The position numbers and the translations under genes were made by a program. Below are positions 1 through 6,351 of a stretch of DNA of 64,000 nt, piece by piece. This DNA is from Nesterenkonia muleiensis (GTDB lineage Bacteria; Actinomycetota; Actinomycetes; Actinomycetales; Micrococcaceae): contig NZ_QWLD01000046.1 in NCBI RefSeq assembly GCF_003600155.1, positions 1 to 64,000 of the forward strand, read 5' to 3'. The notes under the pieces were generated by a model. The model worked only from the letters and a program-made list of their open reading frames with translations. It ran no database searches and had not been told where the DNA came from. How positions within the stretch are numbered: the first letter of the stretch is position 1; each line of letters begins with the position of its first letter.

Positions 1-1
1 G

Positions 2-241
2 ACCGAGTATGACTTCACCACCCCAGTCACCTCAGATCTGACCCTCTACGCCGGATGGGAAGAAGCCCCAGCCTCCGGAAAGCCAATAGATGACGAACCG
101 CAAGAGATTTCAACCTCGGGTGTCCTAGCCGCCACAGGGGTCTCGTTATCCCCGGTACTGGCAATGTTGACCGCTGCGCTTGTTATCGGCACTGGTGCCC
201 TCCTCGTTGGTCGCACTCGAGGTCAAAGACCGCAACAATAA
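2..241 (+). CDS. C-terminal part of a cell-surface protein with LAATG sorting signal (5' truncated by window)
   Basis: The frame is open from the window edge to TAA at 239-241, giving the last 79 residues. It begins with TEYDFTTPVTSDLTLYAGW, typical of the end of a Listeria-Bacteroides (InlB B-type, Flg_new) repeat. A short polar linker follows, then LAATG, a hydrophobic segment of about 20 residues and a basic tail (GRTRGQRPQQ). LAxTG followed by a membrane segment and positive tail is the class E sortase signal of high-GC actinobacteria. I infer a secreted, wall-anchored adhesin-like protein. Its N-terminus and ligand domain lie outside the window. Confidence 0.8.
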   Translation, partial: TEYDFTTPVTSDLTLYAGWEEAPASGKPIDDEPQEISTSGVLAATGVSLSPVLAMLTAALVIGTGALLVGRTRGQRPQQ

Positions 242-382
242 GAACATCTCGTCTCCGGCGAAACGGTCAAGGAGCACAGCCGCAAGGTTCCAGGGATGAA
301 AGAGTGCTGAGAACGGCACCTACAATTCCGTCAGACGTCAACGAGAAGACGTCTCACGCCGCCATGAGCTCGAGGCTTTCCT

Positions 383-673
383 CTAGGCCTGCACCACCAC
401 ATAGTGTCCGGCCAACTGTTCACGGATTGTCTATGCCTCCCCGGAGCGTTCATCGGTGAGCGCCCGCTGGCGTTGGCGCAGCAGCGCATGGATCTCCCCT
501 GAGCACGTTCCCGGACTGCGGTATTTCGGCGGCTCCATCGAGGCCACGGCCTTGGCCACAGTGTTTCGCGAGATACCAAGCTTCTCGGCGATATGCTTCT
601 TTGGCATCTTCTCCGCGTGATAAAGACGTCGTATCTCAGCCCAATCTTCCACAGTAATCATGCCTCCTAGCAT
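383..673 (-). pseudogene. IS21 transposase IstA, N-terminal fragment with internal stop
   Basis: The reading starts MLGGMITVEDWAEIRRLYHA and contains the IstA helix-turn-helix (KHIAEKLGISRNTVAKAVAS), followed by a P-rich linker. The frame meets TAG after about 80 residues. Reading through in the same frame gives TIREQLAGHYVVVQA before a second TAG at 383-385, so the stop looks like a point mutation inside a former gene. Intact IstA proteins are several hundred residues long with a DDE domain, and all of that is missing here. It can only be a remnant. Confidence 0.75.
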
Positions 674-732
674 GGTCCGGGTGTCCAGTTTTCACCCGTC
701 GCTAGGTGCCCAGTATTCAGGCGTCGTCGACA
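383..732 (-). mobile_element. IS21-family insertion sequence remnant (one end plus start of istA)
   Basis: On the minus strand the ATPase homology at 733-1260 stops abruptly near 732. It gives way to DNA with an IS21-like end: a TG start, two related blocks (TGAATACTGGGCACC and TGAAAACTGGACACC) and then a GGAGG-preceded transposase start. Only the istA N-terminus follows. No istB and no opposite end were found, so the copy is non-functional. Confidence 0.65.
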
Positions 733-1260
733 GTATTGCTGGGCCGTGAAGGACGATTCCCCACGCACTTCCTCCTGGGTTCCTTCCAGCAACCCGCGGA
801 GGCTCACCGTTGGCTCAGCGGCGCCCCGCTCGTAGAGGGTCATGGGGCGCATACACAGCGACATGATGCGCCCTGCCCCAGAATGGGTGCCCCTCCCCGG
901 CTTCGGTGTTGCACTGCCTGTCAGCAGAGAACGCCCCGGGGATGCGCCATCATCGACGCCTCTGCGGACCAAGTGCCAGGCTTCGGGAAGGTGCTGCCAC
1001 TCGTCGATCAGCAGGGTCCCCTGCGCAGCTCCGCTAAAGTTCAGATCTGCGGCCAACGCCCGACGCTGCGCTGGATCGTCGAGCTTCCACATCAGGTCGG
1101 CACGCCGTTGTGCGGTCACCGTCTTGCCCACACCCTTTGGGCTGTCAATGGCAATGGCGGCTTCCCACTGCATATGGTCATCCAGCTGCGTGTCGACCGT
1201 CCTGCGCAGGTACTCCATGACGGAACGCACCATTCGCAGGGCATGATCGCTACCGTTCAC
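730..1260 (-). pseudogene. Truncated AAA_14/DUF4143 ATPase, paralogue of the gene at 1430-2692
   Basis: About 177 residues align closely with the intact ATPase next door. Shared features are the N-terminal YLRRTVDTQLDDHMQ, a Walker A written SPKGVGKT (Ser in place of the first Gly), the Walker B TLLIDEWQ, and the sensor-like LLTGSATP. Homology ends at about residue 176, where the neighbour continues into its second half. From there the frame runs into the IS21 end. The entire DUF4143 nuclease-like C-terminal half is gone, so the insertion most likely inactivated this copy. Confidence 0.75.
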
Positions 1261-1325
1261 ATGACTGGAAAACTACCAAATGCAGGATCCCCCATAAAAT
1301 GATGACTTTGAGTATTAAGTCGCAG

Positions 1326-1356
1326 AAGACCCCGGGTTAGTGACAAGGGGGTCTTT
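1326..1356 (-). terminator. Hairpin next to tRNA-like copy 1, probable old tRNA terminator
   Basis: AAGACCCC at 1326-1333 pairs with GGGGTCTT at 1348-1355, with a 14-nt loop. Read on the minus strand it lies just downstream of the tRNA 3' fragment at 1374-1420, where a tRNA terminator would sit. Confidence 0.6.
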
Positions 1357-1373
1357 CCTCGTATTCAGATATC

Positions 1374-1420
1374 TGGTACGGGCGACGGGACTCGATCCCG
1401 CGACCTCACGATGATGAGTC
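1374..1420 (-). repeat. tRNA-Met 3'-half fragment, copy 1 (diverged att-like site)
   Basis: On the minus strand this reads as the 3' half of a tRNA from the anticodon loop (ACTCATCATCGTGAGG) through the T-arm (GCGGG, ATCGAGT, CCCGT) to CCA. It differs from the intact tRNA-Met at 8911-8987 at several positions, so it came from a different tRNA-Met allele. The flank CGTATTCAGATATC (1360-1373) nearly matches the flank of the intact gene, CGTATTCAGATGTC (8897-8910). I read it as an attachment-site duplicate. Confidence 0.75.
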
Positions 1421-1429
1421 CTGGGGAAT

Positions 1430-2692
1430 CTACTCCCCCAGGAGCGCCAAAGGGACGACAGCGATACCGTCTCGGGTGCGGTACGCTTCCTTGCCGGAGT
1501 AGAGCACCATCAGGTCAACCACTCGATCCGGCATCTGCTCACGCAGCCACTTCAGGTGTTTCAGGTGTTTCTCATCGACATGAGCGGAAAGCTTCACCTC
1601 AATGCCGAGGACTGCGCCGTCGAAGCTTTCAACAATGAGGTCAATTTCCTGTCGACCGCCCTTGGTCCGGAGATGGCCAATTTTCGCCCAGGCAGCACCT
1701 GCGGCCGCCCGCACCGACAAGGTGGCCAGGCTCTCGAACAATGGCCCCGCCATAGACGCCCCCCGTGAGTCGCCCAAACTCGAAGCGGAGAGTCCCAAGA
1801 GGTGAGCGGCGATCCCCGGATCAGCCAGCTGATGCTTCTCAGAGAACTGCAGCCACTTGAAAGGGTTGTTCAGGGCAGGCGACCAAGCCGGAATCGGGTC
1901 TAGCAGCCAAAGTTGAGTCAGATGGTCGCGGTAGGAGATGGTGGTGGTTTTCGCCGGTTGGTGGCCATCACCGCTGGTGGTGGCGTCCAGGATGGTGGAG
2001 TACGTGGCAGTCGTGGAGGAGGCCGCTGCGTAGGCTGCCATCCATCGCCGAAGGGTCTCCGGTCGCCGCACGGAGAATCCCTGTTCGGGCAGATCTTGAT
2101 CGATGATGCGCTGAATATATATCCCCACAGCTCTCGATGCCTGGCGCTCCGAGAGTCTTTGCAGATCGGGGAACCCGCTCTGCACGATCGCGCGGTAATA
2201 GTCCGAAGCAGTCAGGGGCGAGGCACCGGTGATTTTCCCTGCCTGCCCCTCGAGCAGAGCACCCAAGCTCACCTCAGTCTCGATCTTCCCCCGCTCATAC
2301 AGAGCCATAGGGCGCATACGCACAGAGTCAATGCGCCCCGCGCCCGAATGCGTCCCCCGTCCAGTGCGAGGAGTCGCGCTCCCAGTGAGGAGGAAACGCC
2401 CAGGTGGTGCGCCGTCGTCCACACGACGACGCACCGAATCCCAGATCGGCTGATAGTGCTGCCACTCATCAATGAGCAAAGTTCCTTCAGGAGCGTCCCC
2501 GAACTGTGGATCGGCCAGCAGGGAAGCGCGTTCAGCCTCATCATCGAGCCGCCATGCCTTGACAGCGCGGCGTCGCGCGGTCTCAGTCTTGCCCACACCT
2601 TTGGGGCCATCGAGCGCAATCGCAGATTGGAACTGCATCAGCTCGTCCAACTGCGTGTCTGCTGTGCGACGAAAATACTCTTTCACCGTCAA
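1430..2692 (-). CDS. ATP-binding protein, AAA_14 plus DUF4143
   Basis: This 420-residue protein has the standard two-part build of the family. The N-terminal P-loop ATPase has Walker A GPKGVGKT at residues 29-36, Walker B LLIDEWQ around 73-79 and the sensor LLTGSATP. The DUF4143 C-terminal domain ends in a restriction-like fold signature (EIDLIVES, then VLGIEVKLS). Such proteins are common in accessory islands, but their substrate is not established; nucleic-acid processing or a toxin/defence role are both guesses. It occupies the cassette between tRNA fragments 1 and 2 and has a truncated paralogue at 730-1260. Upstream direct repeats suggest autoregulation. Confidence 0.85.
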   Translation of the reverse strand: MTVKEYFRRTADTQLDELMQFQSAIALDGPKGVGKTETARRRAVKAWRLDDEAERASLLADPQFGDAPEGTLLIDEWQHYQPIWDSVRRRVDDGAPPGRFLLTGSATPRTGRGTHSGAGRIDSVRMRPMALYERGKIETEVSLGALLEGQAGKITGASPLTASDYYRAIVQSGFPDLQRLSERQASRAVGIYIQRIIDQDLPEQGFSVRRPETLRRWMAAYAAASSTTATYSTILDATTSGDGHQPAKTTTISYRDHLTQLWLLDPIPAWSPALNNPFKWLQFSEKHQLADPGIAAHLLGLSASSLGDSRGASMAGPLFESLATLSVRAAAGAAWAKIGHLRTKGGRQEIDLIVESFDGAVLGIEVKLSAHVDEKHLKHLKWLREQMPDRVVDLMVLYSGKEAYRTRDGIAVVPLALLGE

Positions 2693-2702
2693 CCCTGCTT
2701 TC

Positions 2703-2743
2703 TACGCTACCTTTAGAACACGATATACGCTACTTTATGAACA
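2703..2743 (-). promoter_or_regulatory. Two direct repeats upstream of the DUF4143 ATPase gene
   Basis: TACGCTACCTTTAGAACA (2703-2720) and TACGCTACTTTATGAACA (2726-2743) are 18-nt direct repeats with three mismatches, offset by 23 bp, about two helical turns. They end 11 bp upstream of the ATPase start in an AT-richer promoter-like stretch. I infer a tandem operator; the binding protein is unknown. Confidence 0.45.
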
Positions 2744-2801
2744 TCCCCTACGATCCTTCTGGAACATCTATTGCCTGCTGGAGACCAGGCGGCTTCCCCG
2801 G

Positions 2802-3250
2802 TCAACTCCGCTCGTTCAGTCCACGGATGGAGGCCCTTTCATTCTTAGTGAGGTCGGAGTACTCCAGAACTTCTTGCAGTACCACAGACTTTCCTGCGAG
2901 ATATGCGTCCATGCCGATGCTGGGAACTCTGGAAAGTTCGAACTTCACCGCACCGTATCTGTCACGCAGATCGGAGCGACGGCGCAGCACATCACGTACA
3001 GCCAGATGGTTCCGCAGGTGCAAGGATCCTTCGACACAAACGTACACATGGCGTCTTGGCTGATCATCGGGAGCCTTCAGCGCCTCCGGTCCGTCATACC
3101 GAAATCACCTTCGTGGATATAGCCGCAAGCAGTCAGTGCTAAGAGGGCAGTCTGTACATCACTCCGCCGAACCACAACGTCGATAGACACACAAGCATGG
3201 TTGCACAGGCCTGCCGCAAAGACATCGGCGTACGAGACTCCGGTGCATCT
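2802..3250 (-). pseudogene. GrpB-family (UPF0157) nucleotidyltransferase-like protein, frameshifted and N-truncated
   Basis: Two minus-strand frames carry consecutive pieces of a GrpB-type protein. The first has SIDVVVRRSDVQTALLALTACGYIHEGDFGM. The second, after a shift near 3076-3082, reads EALKAPDD then RRHVYVCVEGSLHLRNHLAVRD and runs to the C-terminus at 2802. Restoring one G in CGGAGGCGCTG joins the frames. The usual N-terminal part is not recognisable. The locus lies between the ATPase and tRNA fragment 2. Family members resemble nucleotidyltransferases, but this copy is dead. Confidence 0.65.
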
Positions 3251-3298
3251 CCCGCCTGAAGCAGGTTGAGCCCCCGGGGTCATGTGTTAAATTTTCTT

Positions 3299-3336
3299 GG
3301 TAGCGGTGCCGGGGCTCGATCCCGGGGACCTCACGA
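3299..3336 (-). repeat. tRNA-Met 3'-end fragment, copy 2 (att-like site)
   Basis: TGGTAGCGGTGCCGGGGCTC followed by GATCCCGGGGACCTCACGA matches the intact tRNA-Met 3' end over the CCA, acceptor strand, T-arm and variable region, with one extra G. Identity stops at the anticodon stem, so it cannot fold as a tRNA. It separates the ATPase cassette from the Fic cassette. Confidence 0.85.
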
Positions 3337-3357
3337 GTCGCACTACCCACCTCTGAA

Positions 3358-3452
3358 ACATGTCAACGCAGCGAACACATGGCCTGCAACATGTTATTTT
3401 TTCGACGATTTCTTTACATGTTAAGGGGGATCTGTCACGATGTCTGACATGT
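3358..3452 (+). promoter_or_regulatory. Four regularly spaced ACATGT motifs over the fic promoter and start
   Basis: ACATGT occurs at 3358, 3389, 3416 and 3447, at offsets of 31, 27 and 31 bp, roughly three helical turns. Three are extended (AACATGTC, AACATGTT, TACATGTT). They cover the upstream region and the first codons of the Fic gene. The Fic protein ends in a winged-helix domain, so autoregulation is plausible but unproven. Confidence 0.4.
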
Positions 3453-4549
3453 CGCCGATCCACCCGACCCGCTGGGATCCCACTCAACCTTATAACGAGC
3501 TCCCTGCTCTTCCGCCGCGGAACGACGTGGAAACACGCGGTGTCCTCAAACTCCTGATTGAAGCGAGATCAACTCTGGCCGCGATGGACCAGGCAGCCCG
3601 CCGACTCCCCAACCCCCAGGTACTGCTCAGCACCTTGACGGTGCTCGAGGCTCAGGCCAGCTCGGAGATCGAGAACGTCGTCACGACCACTGACGAACTC
3701 TTCCGGCATATAGATAACGATGCGGGGGCCTCCCCCGATGTCAAGGAGGCGCTGCGCTACCGGCAAGGCCTCTTCTCCGGACTTGACCTTGTGCGCACCC
3801 GCGGAACGATCACCCGTGTCACAGCCGAGACCATCTGCACCGAGCTGGCCGGACGGCATATGGGACTACGACGGACTTCTGGCACAATCATCGCGGATCC
3901 ACGGACCCGCCAGGCTGTCTACACCCCACCTGAGGGCTACGAAATCCTGGACCGGAAGATGGCGGAATGGGAACGATATGTGAACGGTCCAGGCCATCAC
4001 GATCCCCTGATTCGCATGGCCCTGGCGCATTACCAGTTCGAAGCGATCCATCCCTTCGAGGACGGAAACGGACGCACTGGTCGGATCATCAATATTCTCC
4101 AACTGATCAATGACGAGCTCCTCGACCGTCCCGTGCTCTACCTCTCTCGACAGATCATCGCGACGAAGAATGAGTATTACCGACTGTTGAGAGAGGTCAC
4201 CAGCGAGGAGAACTTCGAGGACTGGATCATCTACATGCTGGAATCCGTCCGGAAGACTGCTCAATCAACCTTGTATCTCATCGACCAGATTCAGGAACTG
4301 GAGGGGGGCCTCAGATCCGTCATGGATTCAGCCCTCCGAGGTGCAGGTTCACTAGCACTGGCAAATGTACTCATGGCCCAGCCTTATACACGCATCAAGC
4401 AGGTCTCTCAAGCATGTGGGGTAACGCGACAGACCGCGAGTCGATGGTTGAGCGCTTTGGTTGACGCGAACATTCTGGAACGGATCGAAGCGGGCCGCGA
4501 TGTACTCTTCCTCAATCCTCGATACATGCGGCTGCTTGCAGAGGCATAG
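3440..4549 (+). CDS. Fic family protein (class II, N-terminal inhibitory helix)
   Basis: This 369-residue protein has the Fic catalytic motif HPFEDGNGRTGR at residues 204-215. Its His204 would accept AMP (or another nucleotide moiety) transfer chemistry onto target proteins. The N-terminus carries SSEIEN at 74-79, matching the (S/T)xxxE(G/N) inhibitory motif, so activity is probably self-restrained without a separate antitoxin. A winged-helix-like region near 315-365 (TRIKQVSQACGVTRQTASRWLSAL) suggests DNA binding. The ATG at 3440 follows a purine-rich AAGGGGGA. It sits alone on the plus strand just right of tRNA fragment 2. The target is unknown; stress or defence signalling is an inference. 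Confidence 0.92.
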   Translation: MSDMSPIHPTRWDPTQPYNELPALPPRNDVETRGVLKLLIEARSTLAAMDQAARRLPNPQVLLSTLTVLEAQASSEIENVVTTTDELFRHIDNDAGASPDVKEALRYRQGLFSGLDLVRTRGTITRVTAETICTELAGRHMGLRRTSGTIIADPRTRQAVYTPPEGYEILDRKMAEWERYVNGPGHHDPLIRMALAHYQFEAIHPFEDGNGRTGRIINILQLINDELLDRPVLYLSRQIIATKNEYYRLLREVTSEENFEDWIIYMLESVRKTAQSTLYLIDQIQELEGGLRSVMDSALRGAGSLALANVLMAQPYTRIKQVSQACGVTRQTASRWLSALVDANILERIEAGRDVLFLNPRYMRLLAEA

Positions 4550-4558
4550 ACCCACCGC

Positions 4559-4753
4559 TCACCGGAAAGGTCGTGCGCCGCTGACGCCTCCGGCAACGTC
4601 GAAACGGTGAGGAATGGTGTCGCCGACATGCCGGCATGGGGTGAAACCCATCGCCTGATACTCGCTCTGATCCTCAGCACCGAGAATCAGAGTCCGTGTC
4701 ACTGGAGCAAAAAGCACATTCGCATCCAGGAAAACACGGACTCTGCTGCTCAA
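4559..4753 (-). pseudogene. PIN-domain toxin fragment
   Basis: Translation from TTG at 4753 begins SSRVRVFLDANVLFAPVTR, the classic first strand of a PIN (VapC-like) ribonuclease with the first acidic residue of the active site. After about 25 residues the similarity stops; the remaining 40 residues do not look like a PIN core, which normally runs to about 130-180 residues with three more acidic residues. The start overlaps the stop of the upstream antitoxin-like gene (TTGA), as in toxin-antitoxin operons. I read it as a toxin gene that lost its middle and end by deletion. Confidence 0.6.
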
Positions 4754-5097
4754 CCCTCCAGCTCCGCAGTGAGCTCATCAGCATACAGATCCACTGCAGC
4801 ATTCATCCTGGTCTGGTGGAACCGGCGCACCTCAGCCTCAGTGATTCGGTGATGACTCCCACGCTTCTCCGCGGCAATCTCCCCACTGGCGATCTTCCGC
4901 GCAACCGTCGCCCGCGAGATACCAAGACGCTCTGCCGCCTGTGCAGGAGTCAACAGCACACGCCGAGAACTTACCTCGACTTCCTCCCCCTGCTCAGCAG
5001 CGCGCTGCACATATTCCAGCATATCCTTCACCCACTGAGGCGAGGACTCCAGCGGGTGACGCCGAATCTCATCCGGCCGAAACTTCAACTTACCCAT
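4750..5097 (-). CDS. Excisionase-like helix-turn-helix protein, probable antitoxin of a lost PIN toxin
   Basis: The 115-residue protein has a MerR/excisionase-type DNA-binding motif in its second half (LLTPAQAAERLGISRATVARKIASGEIAAEKRG with HHRITEAEV) and a variable N-terminus. Proteins of this shape commonly precede PIN-domain toxins in actinobacteria, and here the stop overlaps the start of a PIN fragment. The intact antitoxin next to a broken toxin suggests the module decayed toxin-first. A true phage excisionase is the alternative, but no integrase lies nearby. Start chosen: MGKLKFRPDEI. Confidence 0.75.
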   Translation of the reverse strand: MGKLKFRPDEIRRHPLESSPQWVKDMLEYVQRAAEQGEEVEVSSRRVLLTPAQAAERLGISRATVARKIASGEIAAEKRGSHHRITEAEVRRFHQTRMNAAVDLYADELTAELEG

Positions 5098-5164
5098 ATT
5101 CCAGTGTACCTAACGTGAGCACATAGAGAAACATATCTGATCAAACTGGGCAGCCGAAGTGCAC

Positions 5165-5326
5165 TCTATCTTCAGTTGGATGAACATTCGGTAACGTGAC
5201 GAGCCGTAGCCCTTGTTTACTGCATAGCCTGGTGGAGATCCTCGAGAGGGCTAGCCCGCGAGGGGTGTTCCTCTGGAAGCTGGTCGAGTTCTGAAATACG
5301 CTCTCGGATTCCTGCCTTCAGCGTAG
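5165..5326 (-). pseudogene. Degraded ParD-type antitoxin C-terminus plus toxin start (copy of the 8500 locus)
   Basis: Read on the minus strand, 5193-5326 gives LKAGIRERISELDQLPEEHP then RASPLEDLHQAMQ, a TAA, and TRATARHV. This parallels the intact antitoxin's ALKEDIKERIVELDQLPEGH and its C-terminal RTLEDLHQAMQQTRAAARR. The stop replaces a Gln codon. Beyond it, 5165-5190 aligns with the first bases of the ParE-like toxin gene (ACCGAATGTTCATCC against ACCGAAGCTTCATCT) but has in-frame stops. It is a decayed second copy of the toxin-antitoxin pair at 8181-8816. The rest of the 5098-5421 gap shows nothing else recognisable. Confidence 0.7.
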
Positions 5327-5421
5327 AAGGCAATTCGCTGCTCCAGAGGGCCCGCAGGGTGTCTGGTTCCTGGTGCCACGGCGACCAAGAGGACGAATAG
5401 CGACCAAGGACAGACGGTGGG

Positions 5422-5985
5422 TCACGACAGTTCGCCCTCGCCCAGCCCGCGAAGCCATGTCTCGACGACGTCGAGGTCGCTGCCTTGCATACCCGTCAGC
5501 GAGTCGACGCGATGCAGGAGCGCTCTCCCCGAGTAGTTTGCGCTCACCCAGGCGCGGTCGACAGCCGTCAGTTCGTCGTCGATCCAGACGAACGAGCGCC
5601 CGGCCGCGATCCGGCACAGGTGCCTCGTCTTCCAACTCAACTCAGCAGCGTCGTCGTCGGCCCAGACCGGACCCTCAAGCCCCGGGAGCTCCCCCATCTC
5701 CGCTACCGGCAGTGCGGGCAGACCCAGGAGCGGGGCGATCACCGTATTCGCGTCGTGCATCCACGCCGTCGCCCACACAACGTCACAGCCGAGCGCCAGG
5801 AGGCGCGGCCCATGCGAGCGATCGATCGCGGCTAGCTGCGAGTTGCCAGGGTGCTGCCACATGGCGTACCAGGTCCCGAGAGTCTCCGGGAGCGACACCC
5901 CACCCGTGGGCAACACGGTGCCGTCGACATCAAGGAACAGCAATGGACGATGCTCGGTGCTGAGATCCTCGTGCGCAACCGTCAC
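5422..5985 (-). CDS. HAD-like domain protein
   Basis: The 187-residue protein has HAD motif I FLDVDGT (nucleophile Asp19 and acid/base Asp21). WATAWMHDANTVIAPLLGLP follows, and later acidic stretches (WADDDAAE, FVWIDDEL) fit motifs III and IV. This build, with the WATxW segment, matches the HAD domain group linked to Swiss-army-knife RNA-repair proteins (HAD_SAK-like), so a phosphatase acting on nucleotide or RNA ends is possible; the substrate is not evident. It lies in the Fic cassette, flanked on both sides by decayed ParDE fragments, as if acquired by recombination between them. Confidence 0.75.
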   Translation of the reverse strand: MTVAHEDLSTEHRPLLFLDVDGTVLPTGGVSLPETLGTWYAMWQHPGNSQLAAIDRSHGPRLLALGCDVVWATAWMHDANTVIAPLLGLPALPVAEMGELPGLEGPVWADDDAAELSWKTRHLCRIAAGRSFVWIDDELTAVDRAWVSANYSGRALLHRVDSLTGMQGSDLDVVETWLRGLGEGELS

Positions 5986-6039
5986 CCTTATACCCTAGCC
6001 CGGTTCATGGCGCCTCTCACTCGTGCCAGCAGGCATTCT

Positions 6040-6165
6040 GTCGGATTCAGGCCTGGACTCAACAGTAGAGAGGACGTTTGACAGAAATCGATGAGCTTCA
6101 CATGACCCAAGTCCACGATTTCCGAGCCAGTTACCTCGTCGGGTCACAGGATATGGCTGCTATTC
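6040..6165 (-). pseudogene. Degraded middle portion of a ParE-type toxin gene
   Basis: The stretch AGAAATCGATGAGCTTCACA (6083-6102) and the DNA on both sides match the intact toxin gene around 8345-8445 (AGAAATCGATGATCTTGAAA), with scattered substitutions and indels. The frame is not maintained. It belongs to the same decayed toxin-antitoxin family as 5165-5326. It lies in an order that a simple insertion cannot explain, so it is likely a separate copy. The remaining bases to tRNA fragment 3 show no gene. Confidence 0.6.
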
Positions 6166-6261
6166 GGTGACTATCGCGGACTACAACGGCAAGATTCCGC
6201 GACTCAACTTGTTGCGTGGCGACCACCGTTGAAGAACCAAGGTTCGCGTATGTTCAGTTGT

Positions 6262-6309
6262 TGGTAGCGGTGCCGGGGCTCGATCCCGGGACCTCACGAT
6301 TATGAGTCG
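6262..6309 (-). repeat. tRNA-Met 3'-end fragment, copy 3 (att-like site)
   Basis: This near-perfect copy of the intact tRNA-Met 3' half runs from CCA through the T-arm to the anticodon loop (GATTATGAGTCG). The flank GTTCGCGTATGTTCAGTTGT before it is nearly identical to the flank of copy 4 (GTTCACGCATGTTGAGTTGT), so the cassettes ending at these sites share an end sequence. Confidence 0.85.
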
Positions 6310-6351
6310 CGAGCATTCACTTCTTCGGCACCCGGCGTCAGCAGGTCTACC

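Noticed and set aside
1913-2716. A 267-codon plus-strand open frame
   Set aside because: It is antisense to the DUF4143 ATPase and low in complexity; no similarity.
3299-3336. tRNA fragments at 3299, 6262 and 8082 as complete tRNA genes
   Set aside because: Each lacks the 5' half (acceptor 5' strand, D-arm and most of the anticodon arm), so none can fold as a tRNA.
5373-5963. A 196-codon plus-strand frame rich in Arg and Pro
   Set aside because: It is the shadow of the HAD-domain gene on the other strand.
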